Made by a program: the position numbers and the translations under genes. Of a stretch of 64,000 nucleotides of DNA, positions 17,229-25,835 are shown piece by piece. How positions within the stretch are numbered: position 1 is the first letter of the stretch; the number at the start of each line of letters is the position of its first letter. The DNA lies in contig NZ_JAUSUV010000001.1 in NCBI RefSeq assembly GCF_030814315.1, positions 204,813 through 268,812 of the forward strand. Reading direction: 5' to 3'. This DNA comes from Croceifilum oryzae (GTDB lineage: Bacteria; Bacillota; Bacilli; Thermoactinomycetales; Thermoactinomycetaceae). Under the pieces are notes generated by a model, which saw only the letters and a list, made by a program, of their open reading frames with translations, did not search any database and was not told the DNA's origin.

Positions 17229-17283
17229 AATAACAGGAAATGTCAACTGATAGTTGGTTCATCAGTCGACATTTCCTGTTATT
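17229..17283. terminator. Long bidirectional terminator
   Basis: AATAACAGGAAATGTC.ACTGA pairs with TCAGT.GACATTTCCTGTTATT. It ends the BioC-like gene and overlaps the stop of the convergent PIG-L gene. Confidence 0.9.
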
Positions 17284-18175
17284 CTTTTACAATGATGGTA
17301 GTAGGATCTCTTTTTAATTCCCTAAATTGTCCCGGTACACTAATTTCACCAATCGAATACCAACCCATTTTAGGGTCCCAGACTCGATAGGCATCTGCGG
17401 CTTTCGATAAAACGTGCTTATCTCTTGGCTCTGTTAATTGAATTTCTTTTTCAACAGTAGGCATTCCGATTTTCTCTTGTCTGCTAGAACAACGAGGCGA
17501 CTTCTTACATGTACGCATGATATTGATCGAAGCAAACGTTTGTGAGTTTTGTAGGCTGTTACTATTTTTTAATTCTTGGATAGCTTTCCCAAGGATTGCA
17601 TGCTCAGGGTGAACATCAAATACACTCATACTTTTAAATTCAGCTTGTGGATATTCTTTTACGTAAGCCGCAACAATGGTTTTAGCTCGCTCATAATCTA
17701 GGTCTCTGTCTCCGCCTTCCACAAATAAGTCATAAACTAATCGATGGTTATCATCAATTCCCATTCGGTTTGTCGCTTCTGTAAACTCATTTACTCGGGC
17801 TTGTCCTAGTTGTCTAGAGGTTAAATCAGGATTGATTCGTTTGTTGATTCGGGCTCTCGCACCTGTAATATCACCGTGGGACATCAGGATGACATACACT
17901 TCTTTGTCTTGTTTTAAATCTTGAATCATAGGAACTCCAAAGGTAAGGACTTCGTCATCGGCATGTGGTACGAAATAAAATACCAACTGCTTTTGTGGAT
18001 CAGGCTTCTTTTTCAATGGTAGTATGTGAAAGCCCTCTTCTCTAGGCGAGGATATGGGAGGGATAGACTGCTCAGCCGGAAAAAAAGAATGGATAGTTTC
18101 TGGCTTTAGTACTGCCGCTGTGATTAGAGCCATAAAAAGTACGCCACAGGTGGCTACTATCACTTTATTTTTCAT
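17279..18175 (-). CDS. Membrane-anchored PIG-L family deacetylase
   Basis: The 298-residue protein has an N-terminal membrane anchor or signal (VIVATCGVLFMALITAAVL) and then a PIG-L/LmbE domain with the zinc motif PHADDE (residues 70-75) and a downstream DVHPEH that supplies another metal ligand. The family removes acetyl groups from N-acetylglucosamine units of small glycosides or glycans. The export signal suggests action on an envelope glycan outside the membrane, unlike the cytoplasmic PIG-L in the 24.5-33.5 kb cluster. A region of Cys and Arg near SINIMRTCKKSPRCSSRQ is unusual. The substrate is unknown. Confidence 0.8.
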   Translation of the reverse strand: MKNKVIVATCGVLFMALITAAVLKPETIHSFFPAEQSIPPISSPREEGFHILPLKKKPDPQKQLVFYFVPHADDEVLTFGVPMIQDLKQDKEVYVILMSHGDITGARARINKRINPDLTSRQLGQARVNEFTEATNRMGIDDNHRLVYDLFVEGGDRDLDYERAKTIVAAYVKEYPQAEFKSMSVFDVHPEHAILGKAIQELKNSNSLQNSQTFASINIMRTCKKSPRCSSRQEKIGMPTVEKEIQLTEPRDKHVLSKAADAYRVWDPKMGWYSIGEISVPGQFRELKRDPTTIIVKE

Positions 18176-18418
18176 CTGAAAGCACCTCTTATTTAGTTGT
18201 GAATCAAGTTAATTTGACATCTGAGATCATTATATCAACGTAATGAAGCAGGAGGCGAAGAACATTTTGTTACACTTCGTCATAATACTTTATTATACGA
18301 AGAAAGAGAAATAAGTAATCATGGGAGAGGTGAGATAAACCTTGTAATCATCTGAATTTGATCGGATTAATTCTATTTTTAAATATGAAAAAAACGTGCT
18401 GAATCGGTACTTTCCCTC

Positions 18419-18466
18419 TTGACGACGAAAGAAAACAGATAAATAATAGTATTGAAAGCAATTGCA
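18419..18466 (+). promoter_or_regulatory. fadN promoter with cre-like site
   Basis: TTGACG (18419-18424) and AATAAT (18442-18447) are separated by 17 bases. TTGAAAGCAATTGCA (18452-18466) matches the CcpA consensus WTGNAANCGNWNNCW with one mismatch. It lies at the expected transcription start, so glucose repression of beta-oxidation is likely, as in B. subtilis. The rest of 18176-18621 holds no gene. Confidence 0.6.
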
Positions 18467-18565
18467 AACGGGGAAAAATTCTGTGTGGTTCTCACATAGA
18501 AACCCTATATGAAATAAGTTTGTTGTTCACCTAACTGAGGAAGGTGTTTTTTTCTACCCTGACAA

Positions 18566-18583
18566 TGAATGATTGTTCATTCA
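18566..18583 (+). promoter_or_regulatory. FadR-type operator
   Basis: TGAATGATTGTTCATTCA is an 18-base palindrome matching the Bacillus FadR box TGAATGAATANTCATTCA at 16 of 18 positions. It lies 39 bases before the fadN start, placing the operon under acyl-CoA-relieved repression. Confidence 0.88.
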
Positions 18584-18621
18584 CATTCAATTGTCTCTTC
18601 ATCCCGAGAGGAGGAGTTATT

Positions 18622-21009
18622 TTGTTACGCATGAAAAAAGTTGCCGTTCTAGGCTCAGGCGTGATGGGTGCGTCGATCGCAGGTCATTTGGCGAACGTAG
18701 GTATCAAAGCCTATCTCCTAGATATCGTGCCAAGTCAATTATCTGACAAAGAAGAAAAGTTAGGTCTATCTCTAGAACACAAAGCAGTACGTAATCGCTT
18801 TGCACAAACGGGGAAAGAGCGCTTAACCAAAGAAAAGCCCTCCCCACTTTATACCAAAGATGTCCTTGAATTGATTCAAGTAGGTAATTTAGAAGATGAC
18901 TTCCAATTGCTATCGGAAGTGGATTGGATTATTGAAGTAGTAGTAGAAAACTTGAAAATAAAACAAGATTTATTTGCGAAAATTGAGGGTGTTTGGAAGC
19001 CAGGAACGATTGTCAGCTCGAACACTTCAGGGATTTCCGTTCACGATATGGTTGAAGGACGCTCAGAAGAGTTTAAGAAGCATGTATTGGGTACGCACTT
19101 CTTCAACCCACCACGCTATATGAAACTTCTGGAGATTATCCCAACCAAATATACAGACGTGAATCTGGTTCACGAAATGAAAGCGTTTGCGGAAACGGTA
19201 TTAGGTAAAGGTGTTGTCATTGCGAAAGATACACCCAACTTTATTGCCAACCGTATTGGTACCTATGGTTTGCAAATTACGCTTCAAGCCATGGAGCAAA
19301 TGGGCTTAAACGCAGATGAAGTAGATGCGATCACGGGTCGTGCGATGGGAAGACCAAAGAGTGCTACTTTCCGGACACTTGATCTAGTTGGGCTTGATAC
19401 GTTTGTTCATGTAGCGAATAATGTCCATGCAACCGCTACAGACGCTGTGGATAAAGATGCGTTTACTGTATCCGATACGCTAGTCAAGATGGTAGAAAAT
19501 AAATGGCTAGGTTCGAAAACGGGGCAAGGTTTCTATAAGAAAGTTGGAAAAGAAATTCTCGTTTTAGATACCAAGACATTCGAGTATAAGCCAAAGAGTA
19601 AGTTTAAATCTACTTCTTTGGAAGCTTCTAAGCGTGCGAAAAGCAAGGCAGAAGGTCTACAGGCTCTAGTGTATGGGAAAGATACCGCTGGTGAATTAGC
19701 ATGGACGATTACCAAAAAGGTATTACTCTACTCTGCTAATAAGCTAGGTGAAATCGCTGACGATATCGTAGCAGTTGACCAAGCGATGAAGTGGGGCTTC
19801 AACTGGGATCTAGGTCCATTTGAGTTGTGGGATGCGATTGGCGTTGAGAAGTCGATTGCGAAGATGAAAGCAGAAGGTGACACCATCCCAGCTTGGGTCG
19901 AAGAGATGCTTGCAACAGGTAATCAAACTTTCTATAAGCAAGAAGCGAGTAAAGATTATCAATTTAGCATTGGTGGCAAATTCACGGAAATTGAAGAAGA
20001 TGCTAAGAAGATCAATCTGGCTAAGTTGAAAGCAGAAGGTAAGTTGATTAAAGGGAATAAAGGTGCGAGCTTAATTGATATTGGAGACGATATCGCGGTT
20101 CTAGAATTCCACTCACCGAAACAAGCAATTGGTGCAGATATCATTAACATGATTAACCACTCGGTGAAAGAAGTTGGCTCAAACTATAAAGGACTCGTAA
20201 TCGGGAACCAAGCACAAAATTTCTGTGTAGGTGCGAACTTGATGCTGATGTTGATGGAAGCACAAGATCATAACTGGCCAGAATTAGACATGATGGTTCG
20301 TCAATTCCAAAAAGCGATGGGTTCCCTTCGTACCTTGGATCGACCAGTAGTCGCGGCTCCATTTGGAATGACGCTTGGTGGTGGAGTCGAAGTTTCATTG
20401 CCAGCTGACCGTATTCAAGCTTCTGCAGAAACTTATATGGGCCTAGTAGAGGTAGGAGTTGGATTGATCCCTGGCGGTGGCGGTAACAAAGAAATGTTGC
20501 TCCGTTGGACTGAAGGTGTAAACCCGGGAGATAAAGTTTCATTGCAACCGCTTGTAAACCATGTGTTTATGACTGTGGCGCAGGCAAAAGTATCTACCAG
20601 TGGCGAAGAAGCGCGTCAATACAAGTTTGTGCGTGAAATGGACGGGATTACCGCTAACAATGATTTCCTCATCCATGATGCGAAACAAGTGGCACTCGGT
20701 CTATATAACGCAGGCTATAAAGCACCGAAAGAGCGTAAGATTCCAGTGGTGGGTGAAACAGGCTACAACGTGCTACGTTTGGGAGCAAAAGACCTCATGT
20801 GGGGTGGATATATCTCAGAGCATGACTACAAGATTGCGAGCAAATTAGCTTATGTACTTGCAGGTGGTCTCGTTGCCGAAGGAACACTTGTTAGTCAGCA
20901 ATATCTCTTAGACCTCGAGCGTGAAGCATTCTTAAGCTTAATTGGTGAACCGAAAACACAACAACGTATGCAATACATGCTTGCTAAAGGGAAACCATTA
21001 CGCAACTAA
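18622..21009 (+). CDS. fadN: 3-hydroxyacyl-CoA dehydrogenase / enoyl-CoA hydratase
   Basis: FadN carries out the hydration and NAD-dependent dehydrogenation steps of fatty-acid beta-oxidation. The 795-residue protein has an N-terminal Rossmann domain ([18 protein letters not shown]), the HFFNPP segment of 3-hydroxyacyl-CoA dehydrogenases, and a C-terminal crotonase domain (from about residue 500; [26 protein letters not shown]). This dehydrogenase-first order is that of FadN/YusL. TTG 18622 fits GGAGGAG six bases upstream; ATG 18631 is a possible alternative. The track of ATG 18568 is rejected because it overlaps the FadR box. It leads fadN-fadA-fadE. Confidence 0.94.
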   Translation: MLRMKKVAVLGSGVMGASIAGHLANVGIKAYLLDIVPSQLSDKEEKLGLSLEHKAVRNRFAQTGKERLTKEKPSPLYTKDVLELIQVGNLEDDFQLLSEVDWIIEVVVENLKIKQDLFAKIEGVWKPGTIVSSNTSGISVHDMVEGRSEEFKKHVLGTHFFNPPRYMKLLEIIPTKYTDVNLVHEMKAFAETVLGKGVVIAKDTPNFIANRIGTYGLQITLQAMEQMGLNADEVDAITGRAMGRPKSATFRTLDLVGLDTFVHVANNVHATATDAVDKDAFTVSDTLVKMVENKWLGSKTGQGFYKKVGKEILVLDTKTFEYKPKSKFKSTSLEASKRAKSKAEGLQALVYGKDTAGELAWTITKKVLLYSANKLGEIADDIVAVDQAMKWGFNWDLGPFELWDAIGVEKSIAKMKAEGDTIPAWVEEMLATGNQTFYKQEASKDYQFSIGGKFTEIEEDAKKINLAKLKAEGKLIKGNKGASLIDIGDDIAVLEFHSPKQAIGADIINMINHSVKEVGSNYKGLVIGNQAQNFCVGANLMLMLMEAQDHNWPELDMMVRQFQKAMGSLRTLDRPVVAAPFGMTLGGGVEVSLPADRIQASAETYMGLVEVGVGLIPGGGGNKEMLLRWTEGVNPGDKVSLQPLVNHVFMTVAQAKVSTSGEEARQYKFVREMDGITANNDFLIHDAKQVALGLYNAGYKAPKERKIPVVGETGYNVLRLGAKDLMWGGYISEHDYKIASKLAYVLAGGLVAEGTLVSQQYLLDLEREAFLSLIGEPKTQQRMQYMLAKGKPLRN

Positions 21010-21029
21010 GCGTTAAAGGAGGAGAACAT

Positions 21030-22208
21030 ATGCGTGAAGCAGTAATTGTAGCCGCTAGCCGTACTGCTGTCGGTAAAGCGAAAAAAGGTTCGTTCCGTAA
21101 TACGCGTCCAGATGATTTGGGAGCTGCTGTGGTTTCCGATGTATTGAAGCGTGTACCACAAGTGGACCCAAAACAAGTGGAAGATTTAATTATGGGCTGT
21201 GCTTTTCCAGAAGGTGAACAAGGGATGAACATTGCACGGATTATCGGAATTCGTGCAGGTCTTCCACATGATGTGCCAGGTATGACTGTAAACCGGTATT
21301 GTTCCTCTGGTCTACAAACGATTTCGATGGCGGCAGAGCGTATTATGTCAGGCTTTGCAGACATCATTATCGCGGGTGGAGTAGAGAGCATGAGTATGGT
21401 GCCAATGGGTGGTTACAAGCCATCTCCAAATCCGACTCTGATGGATAGTGCTCCTGAAGTATACATGTCAATGGGACATACAGCGGAAGAAGTCTCTAAA
21501 CGCTATAATGTAACCCGTGAGGATCAAGATGCCTTTGCAGTTGAGTCTCATCGCAAAGCATTTGAAGCGATTCAGTCTGGAAAGTTTAAAGATGAAATCG
21601 TTCCCGTTACAGTAGTAGAGCACTTTGTAGATGAAAAAGGTAAGTTGCAAAAAAAAGAGATTGTTTTTGATACCGACGAAGGAGTGCGTGCAGGTACCAA
21701 TGCGGAAGCGTTAGGGAAATTACGTCCTGCCTTTAAATTGAATGGGACTGTAACCGCAGGTAACTCTTCTCAAACTAGTGATGGCGCGGCGGCTGTGATG
21801 ATTATGTCCCGTGAAAAAGCAGAAGAACTTGGTGTAAAACCTCTTGCTGTATTCCGTGGATTCATGCTTGGTGGAGTGGCTCCAGAAGTGATGGGGATTG
21901 GTCCAGTAGAGGCGATTCCAAAACTTTTAAGCAAGCTGAACCTTAGCGTGGACGATGTAGACTTGTTTGAGCTAAACGAGGCATTTGCTTCCCAAGCTGT
22001 AGCGGTTATTCGTGAGCTTGGCATTGATCCATCCAAGGTAAATGTAAACGGGGGAGCTGTCGCTCTAGGACATCCACTCGGCTGTACAGGAGCAAAACTT
22101 ACCGTGTCGATGATCAACGAACTCATTCGCCAAGGAAAACGTTACGGTGTCATCACGATGTGTATCGGTGGCGGAATGGGCGCAGCAGGCCTGATTGAGC
22201 GAATATAA
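21030..22208 (+). CDS. fadA: Acetyl-CoA C-acyltransferase (3-ketoacyl-CoA thiolase)
   Basis: FadA cleaves 3-ketoacyl-CoA to acetyl-CoA and a shortened acyl-CoA. The 392-residue thiolase has the nucleophilic Cys in NRYCSSGLQ (about residue 91), the acid/base His in [16 protein letters not shown] and the second Cys in [18 protein letters not shown] precedes ATG 21030, 20 bases after fadN. Confidence 0.96.
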   Translation: MREAVIVAASRTAVGKAKKGSFRNTRPDDLGAAVVSDVLKRVPQVDPKQVEDLIMGCAFPEGEQGMNIARIIGIRAGLPHDVPGMTVNRYCSSGLQTISMAAERIMSGFADIIIAGGVESMSMVPMGGYKPSPNPTLMDSAPEVYMSMGHTAEEVSKRYNVTREDQDAFAVESHRKAFEAIQSGKFKDEIVPVTVVEHFVDEKGKLQKKEIVFDTDEGVRAGTNAEALGKLRPAFKLNGTVTAGNSSQTSDGAAAVMIMSREKAEELGVKPLAVFRGFMLGGVAPEVMGIGPVEAIPKLLSKLNLSVDDVDLFELNEAFASQAVAVIRELGIDPSKVNVNGGAVALGHPLGCTGAKLTVSMINELIRQGKRYGVITMCIGGGMGAAGLIERI

Positions 22209-22445
22209 AGGAATAACAACTAGTAGTCTTTTTGATGAACCAATAAGTTGAAATGGAATAAGAGCAAATGTGTCTGATCTCAGTGATGTTCGTGAGCCTT
22301 CTTAGCGTAGTCATTCGTAAGAAGAAGGATGAATTTCACATGCAGGTTCACTATTGAACTGTGAGCAGATACATTGCCCTAATCTATGCACCATGTTGGG
22401 ATCATTATAGACTGACCAACCATATAAAAAAGGGAGAGTGTAATA

Positions 22446-24227
22446 ATGATTGCGAGCAACCCTTATAAAGTAAAAGGCGGTTCCTATTTAATTGAGGAAG
22501 TGAAACCAGAACAGGTTTTCACTCCTGAGGATTTCACCGAAGAACAGATTATGATTGGCAACATGACTGAGGAATTTGTAAAAGAGAAAGTAATGCCAGA
22601 ACTCGAAAAAATCGAGAATCATGAATTCGAACATAGTGTTCGTTTGCTAAAAGAAGCAGGGGATCTAGGACTTCTAGGAGCAGATGTGCCTGAGAAGTAT
22701 GAAGGAAGCGCTTTGGATAAAGTAAGCTCGTCGTTGATCACTGAGAAGATGGCTTTAGGTCGTTCTTTTGCTCTCTCCCACGGTGCACACGTAGGAATCG
22801 GTTGTCTACCAATCGTTTTATTTGGTAACGATGACCAAAAGAAAAAATATCTACCGGATCTAGCTACAGGTCGTAAATTTGCTGCGTATGCATTGACAGA
22901 ACCAAGCTCAGGCTCTGATGCATTGGGTGCAAAAACAACAGCTATGTTGTCAGCAGATGGTACTCACTATGTGTTAAACGGAGAAAAGCAATGGATCACC
23001 AACTCTGGTTTTGCGGAAGTGTTTGTCGTATATGCAAAAGTAGATGGCGATAAGTTTTCTGCTTTCATCGTGGAAAAAGGATTTGAAGGTGTCTCAACAG
23101 GACCAGAAGAAAAGAAAATGGGTATCAAAGGATCTTCTACTCGTACTCTGATCTTAGAAGATGCAAAAGTACCAGTTGAAAATCTCCTTTACGAAGTTGG
23201 TAAAGGTCATCATATCGCGTTTAATATCTTAAACATCGGTCGTTACAAATTGGCAGTAGGTACAGTTGGTTCTTCGAAGCGTGCGATTGAGCTGTCGGCG
23301 AAGTATGCAAACCAACGGAAACAATTTAACATACCTATCGCAAAATTTGGTTTGATTCAAGAGAAATTAGCAAATATGGCGATTAAAGCGTATGCGAATG
23401 AATCATTGGTATACCGCATTGGTGGTATGTTTGATGCTGGTTTAGATGGAGTAGAGGAAGCAGAAGGAGCAGTTGTTGCAGATGCAGTACGTGATTTGGC
23501 AATTGAGTGTTCTGCTGCGAAAGTATTTGGTTCCGAAGTGCTTGATTATGCAGTAGACGAAGGAGTACAAATTCACGGTGGCTACGGCTTCATGAGTGAG
23601 TACGAAATCGAAAATCTATACCGTGATTCCCGTATCAACCGAATCTTTGAAGGTACCAACGAAATCAACCGTCTCATCATTCCAGGTACTCTTGTGAAAA
23701 TGGCTATGAAGGGTGAATTGCCACTCTTACAAGCGGCTATGGCACTACAAGAAGAGCTTCTTGAGTATATGCCATCTCTTCCAGACGAAGATGCGGCTGT
23801 ATTGGAAGAAGAGGCAAAACTTGTTTCCCATGCGAAGAAAATCTTCCTCATGGTAGCAGGTCTTGCGGTTCAGAAGTATGAACAAGCATTGGAGCGCGAA
23901 CAAGAAATCTTGCGTGACCTTGCTGATATCGCAATTGAAATTTTTGCGATGGAATCTGCCCTCCTTCGTACACAAAAAGCGATTGCTAAAAATGGAGAAG
24001 AAAAAGAAGAAGCGAAGATCGATCTTACTGTCGGTTTTGTTTATGAATCTTTCCAAAAAGTTGATGCATTTGCACGCCACACATTGGCTGCAATGGAAGA
24101 AGGAGATGTACTACGTACCACTCTTTCTATGTTGAAAAAGTTTACACGTGTTCAACCTTTGAACGAAGTAGCACTCAAACGCCGTATCGCAAAACGTGTG
24201 CTTGACGCCGAAAAGTACACCGTTTAA
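22446..24227 (+). CDS. fadE: Acyl-CoA dehydrogenase
   Basis: FadE performs the FAD-dependent first oxidation of beta-oxidation. The 593-residue protein matches the long Bacillus FadE form. Residues 1-400 are a standard acyl-CoA dehydrogenase (YALTEPSSGSDALG, EKQWITNSGFA, QIHGGYGFMSEYEIENLYRDSRINRIFEGTNEINR with the catalytic Glu). About 190 C-terminal helical residues are specific to this subfamily. The 237-base gap after fadA holds no gene but may process or start transcripts. AAAGGGAGAG precedes ATG 22446. Confidence 0.94.
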   Translation: MIASNPYKVKGGSYLIEEVKPEQVFTPEDFTEEQIMIGNMTEEFVKEKVMPELEKIENHEFEHSVRLLKEAGDLGLLGADVPEKYEGSALDKVSSSLITEKMALGRSFALSHGAHVGIGCLPIVLFGNDDQKKKYLPDLATGRKFAAYALTEPSSGSDALGAKTTAMLSADGTHYVLNGEKQWITNSGFAEVFVVYAKVDGDKFSAFIVEKGFEGVSTGPEEKKMGIKGSSTRTLILEDAKVPVENLLYEVGKGHHIAFNILNIGRYKLAVGTVGSSKRAIELSAKYANQRKQFNIPIAKFGLIQEKLANMAIKAYANESLVYRIGGMFDAGLDGVEEAEGAVVADAVRDLAIECSAAKVFGSEVLDYAVDEGVQIHGGYGFMSEYEIENLYRDSRINRIFEGTNEINRLIIPGTLVKMAMKGELPLLQAAMALQEELLEYMPSLPDEDAAVLEEEAKLVSHAKKIFLMVAGLAVQKYEQALEREQEILRDLADIAIEIFAMESALLRTQKAIAKNGEEKEEAKIDLTVGFVYESFQKVDAFARHTLAAMEEGDVLRTTLSMLKKFTRVQPLNEVALKRRIAKRVLDAEKYTV

Positions 24228-24249
24228 TTTCATAAACAAATTTTTTGGG

Positions 24250-24279
24250 GCCCTCTGCAAAAAAAGCAGAGGGCTATTT
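24250..24279 (+). terminator. Terminator of the fadNAE operon
   Basis: GCCCTCTGC (24250-24258) pairs with GCAGAGGGC (24266-24274) over an A7 loop, followed by TATTTG. Confidence 0.88.
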
Positions 24280-24502
24280 GTTGTCATCGAACCAATCTTT
24301 GCCCTTTTTACAGGAGTGTGATTGTTCAATTATTTTTCCTTATTTTTCGGGGCTTTTGGCGGTTATTGTGCTTTTGTAGATGAGAGAGTTATAGACAAGG
24401 GCATTTAAAAAGTGATATAACTATATATTTGAAAATAAAATACTTATATTTATTTTGTATAGATTTTGCATTATATAAAGTATAATAAACAAAATAAAAT
24501 AT

Positions 24503-24531
24503 TTGACTTAGAAAAATTTTTATGTTAAATT
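24503..24531 (+). promoter_or_regulatory. Promoter of the peptide/preQ0 cluster
   Basis: TTGACT (24503-24508), a 17-base spacer and TAAATT (24526-24531) lie 33 bases upstream of the peptide start. The preceding 200 bases are extremely AT-rich (many TATA/AAATAAA tracts) with no gene. Confidence 0.65.
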
Positions 24532-24563
24532 CAAATTACAAAATGCAGAAAGGAGATGAAAAC

Positions 24564-24674
24564 ATGCAAGCAAACAACCTAGTAGAGTTAGAAAACCTAT
24601 GTTGGGAAGATTTAGAGTTGGCAGATCAAGACGTTGTTAACTTTATCGACATCCAAGGTGGAAAAGTTTCCTAA
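24564..24674 (+). CDS. Putative ribosomal precursor/carrier peptide, 36 residues
   Basis: ATG 24564 follows AAAGGAGATG and the frame ends at TAA 24672-24674. The acidic N-terminal part (NNLVELENLCWEDLELADQD) looks like a helical leader, and the C-terminus is NFIDIQGGKVS. There is one Lys (34), one Cys (13) and one Trp (14). QGG-KVS resembles a double-glycine leader end and would leave the tripeptide Lys-Val-Ser. Its own promoter, strong ribosome site and an immediate hairpin before the enzyme genes are the usual layout of RiPP precursors. The adjacent ArcS-like gene, from a family that joins lysine to preQ0, suggests Lys34 is the acceptor. That role is inferred; the peptide could also be a scaffold that is not kept in the product. 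Confidence 0.7.
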   Translation: MQANNLVELENLCWEDLELADQDVVNFIDIQGGKVS

Positions 24675-24684
24675 TACCAAAAAA

Positions 24685-24719
24685 AATGTTCTGCGATCTA
24701 AGGTCGCAGAACATTTTTA
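24685..24719 (+). terminator. Hairpin between peptide and enzyme genes
   Basis: AATGTTCTGCGA (24685-24696) pairs perfectly with TCGCAGAACATT (24703-24714), followed by TTTAA. It lies 11 bases after the peptide stop and would keep peptide mRNA in excess over the downstream enzymes, which would be reached by read-through. Confidence 0.9.
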
Positions 24720-24750
24720 ATCACTTTAATATGTGGAGGTGTCACTCTAA

Positions 24751-25788
24751 TTGAATATAACCCAATTGTATGAAGAATTTATTCTATTAGATGAATTAGA
24801 AGAACAAAAAAAACTCCCATTTAAAAAGAATTCTCCTACCCATCATATTTGGTTGACTTGGAATCGGATTCATCAATCCAAATTCTTAAGCTGGATTTGG
24901 CAAATGAAGAATGGTGGTAATATCCAAGATACCATCCGTGTGGTAGGAACTTTACATATGTCCCTCCGTTTTTTGCAAGTTTTAAAACAGAATGATTTGG
25001 TCGAAATAGATCATAACGGAAATTGGAATTGGCTTCAGCCTCTCGAAAAGAGAGAGCAGGCAATGATCGATCCTGTTTTGATCCAAGATCAAATTCAAGC
25101 GTTTATTAATAAAAGAGAGTTTGGGCAATTTCGATGTACATGGGAAAGTTCTTTAAACCGAGCCCAAATGATGCGTGATTCACTATCTCCATGGCAGTCA
25201 GACATCTTTTTTTGTGGGGATGATGATTTTACGAGCTTGGCTACAGCGGAGCAAGGGAGAAAGATCACAGTTGGAGATGTAGATGAGCAAGTGCTACAAA
25301 CGATACAACAAATAGCCGAAACATTTCATTTTCCAATTGAATCGATTCCGTTTGATGTTAGAAACGAAACACCTGCTGAATTACGAAATCGCTTTCATGC
25401 CTTTCATTGTGATCCGCTAGATAATGGTTCGGGACTTGATGCTTGGCTTACTCGTGCATTTGAGCTACTTACTGGACAGATCGGGGATCAAATCTTTCTA
25501 AATGTGAGTATGAATCGATTAGGACCTCGAATGAGTGACCTTCAGCAATTTTTGCTTTCGAATGGTTTTGCTTTAACTCATATTCATCACAGTCTTAGCC
25601 AATATCCAGTAATCGATGAACCGTACCTTCAAGTCGATCCACTTACGGATCGTTTAGGAGAGCTAGATGTAGATAAAGCTGAATTGGACAAGCTTTTCAT
25701 CTATACTGATCTCCTTATTTTTAAACGGGTACAAGATCGCCAAAGGCTCTGGCCACAAGATTATATTGATTTCCGTAGGCAGTTATAG
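24751..25788 (+). CDS. BpsA-like (branched-chain polyamine synthase) aminopropyltransferase
   Basis: The 345-residue protein resembles N4-bis(aminopropyl)spermidine synthase (DUF43). It has a winged-helix-like N-terminal part (about 1-100) and a Rossmann catalytic part with FFCGDDDFTSLA (about residues 151-162), GDVDEQVL and DVRNETPAE, matching BpsA motifs GDDDLTS and DIDE. The BpsA catalytic DPPET appears as DPLDNG, so the active site is altered. The known enzyme transfers aminopropyl groups from decarboxylated SAM to amines. Here the acceptor may be the peptide or the nucleobase conjugate; a methyl- or aminocarboxypropyl-transfer role is also possible. TTG 24751 follows GGAGGTG. First enzyme gene after the peptide. 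Confidence 0.65.
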   Translation: MNITQLYEEFILLDELEEQKKLPFKKNSPTHHIWLTWNRIHQSKFLSWIWQMKNGGNIQDTIRVVGTLHMSLRFLQVLKQNDLVEIDHNGNWNWLQPLEKREQAMIDPVLIQDQIQAFINKREFGQFRCTWESSLNRAQMMRDSLSPWQSDIFFCGDDDFTSLATAEQGRKITVGDVDEQVLQTIQQIAETFHFPIESIPFDVRNETPAELRNRFHAFHCDPLDNGSGLDAWLTRAFELLTGQIGDQIFLNVSMNRLGPRMSDLQQFLLSNGFALTHIHHSLSQYPVIDEPYLQVDPLTDRLGELDVDKAELDKLFIYTDLLIFKRVQDRQRLWPQDYIDFRRQL

Positions 25789-25835
25789 TGTGAGTTCAGG
25801 TTAGAATAGGTGTTTCATCTAAGGAGTGCAGCGAT

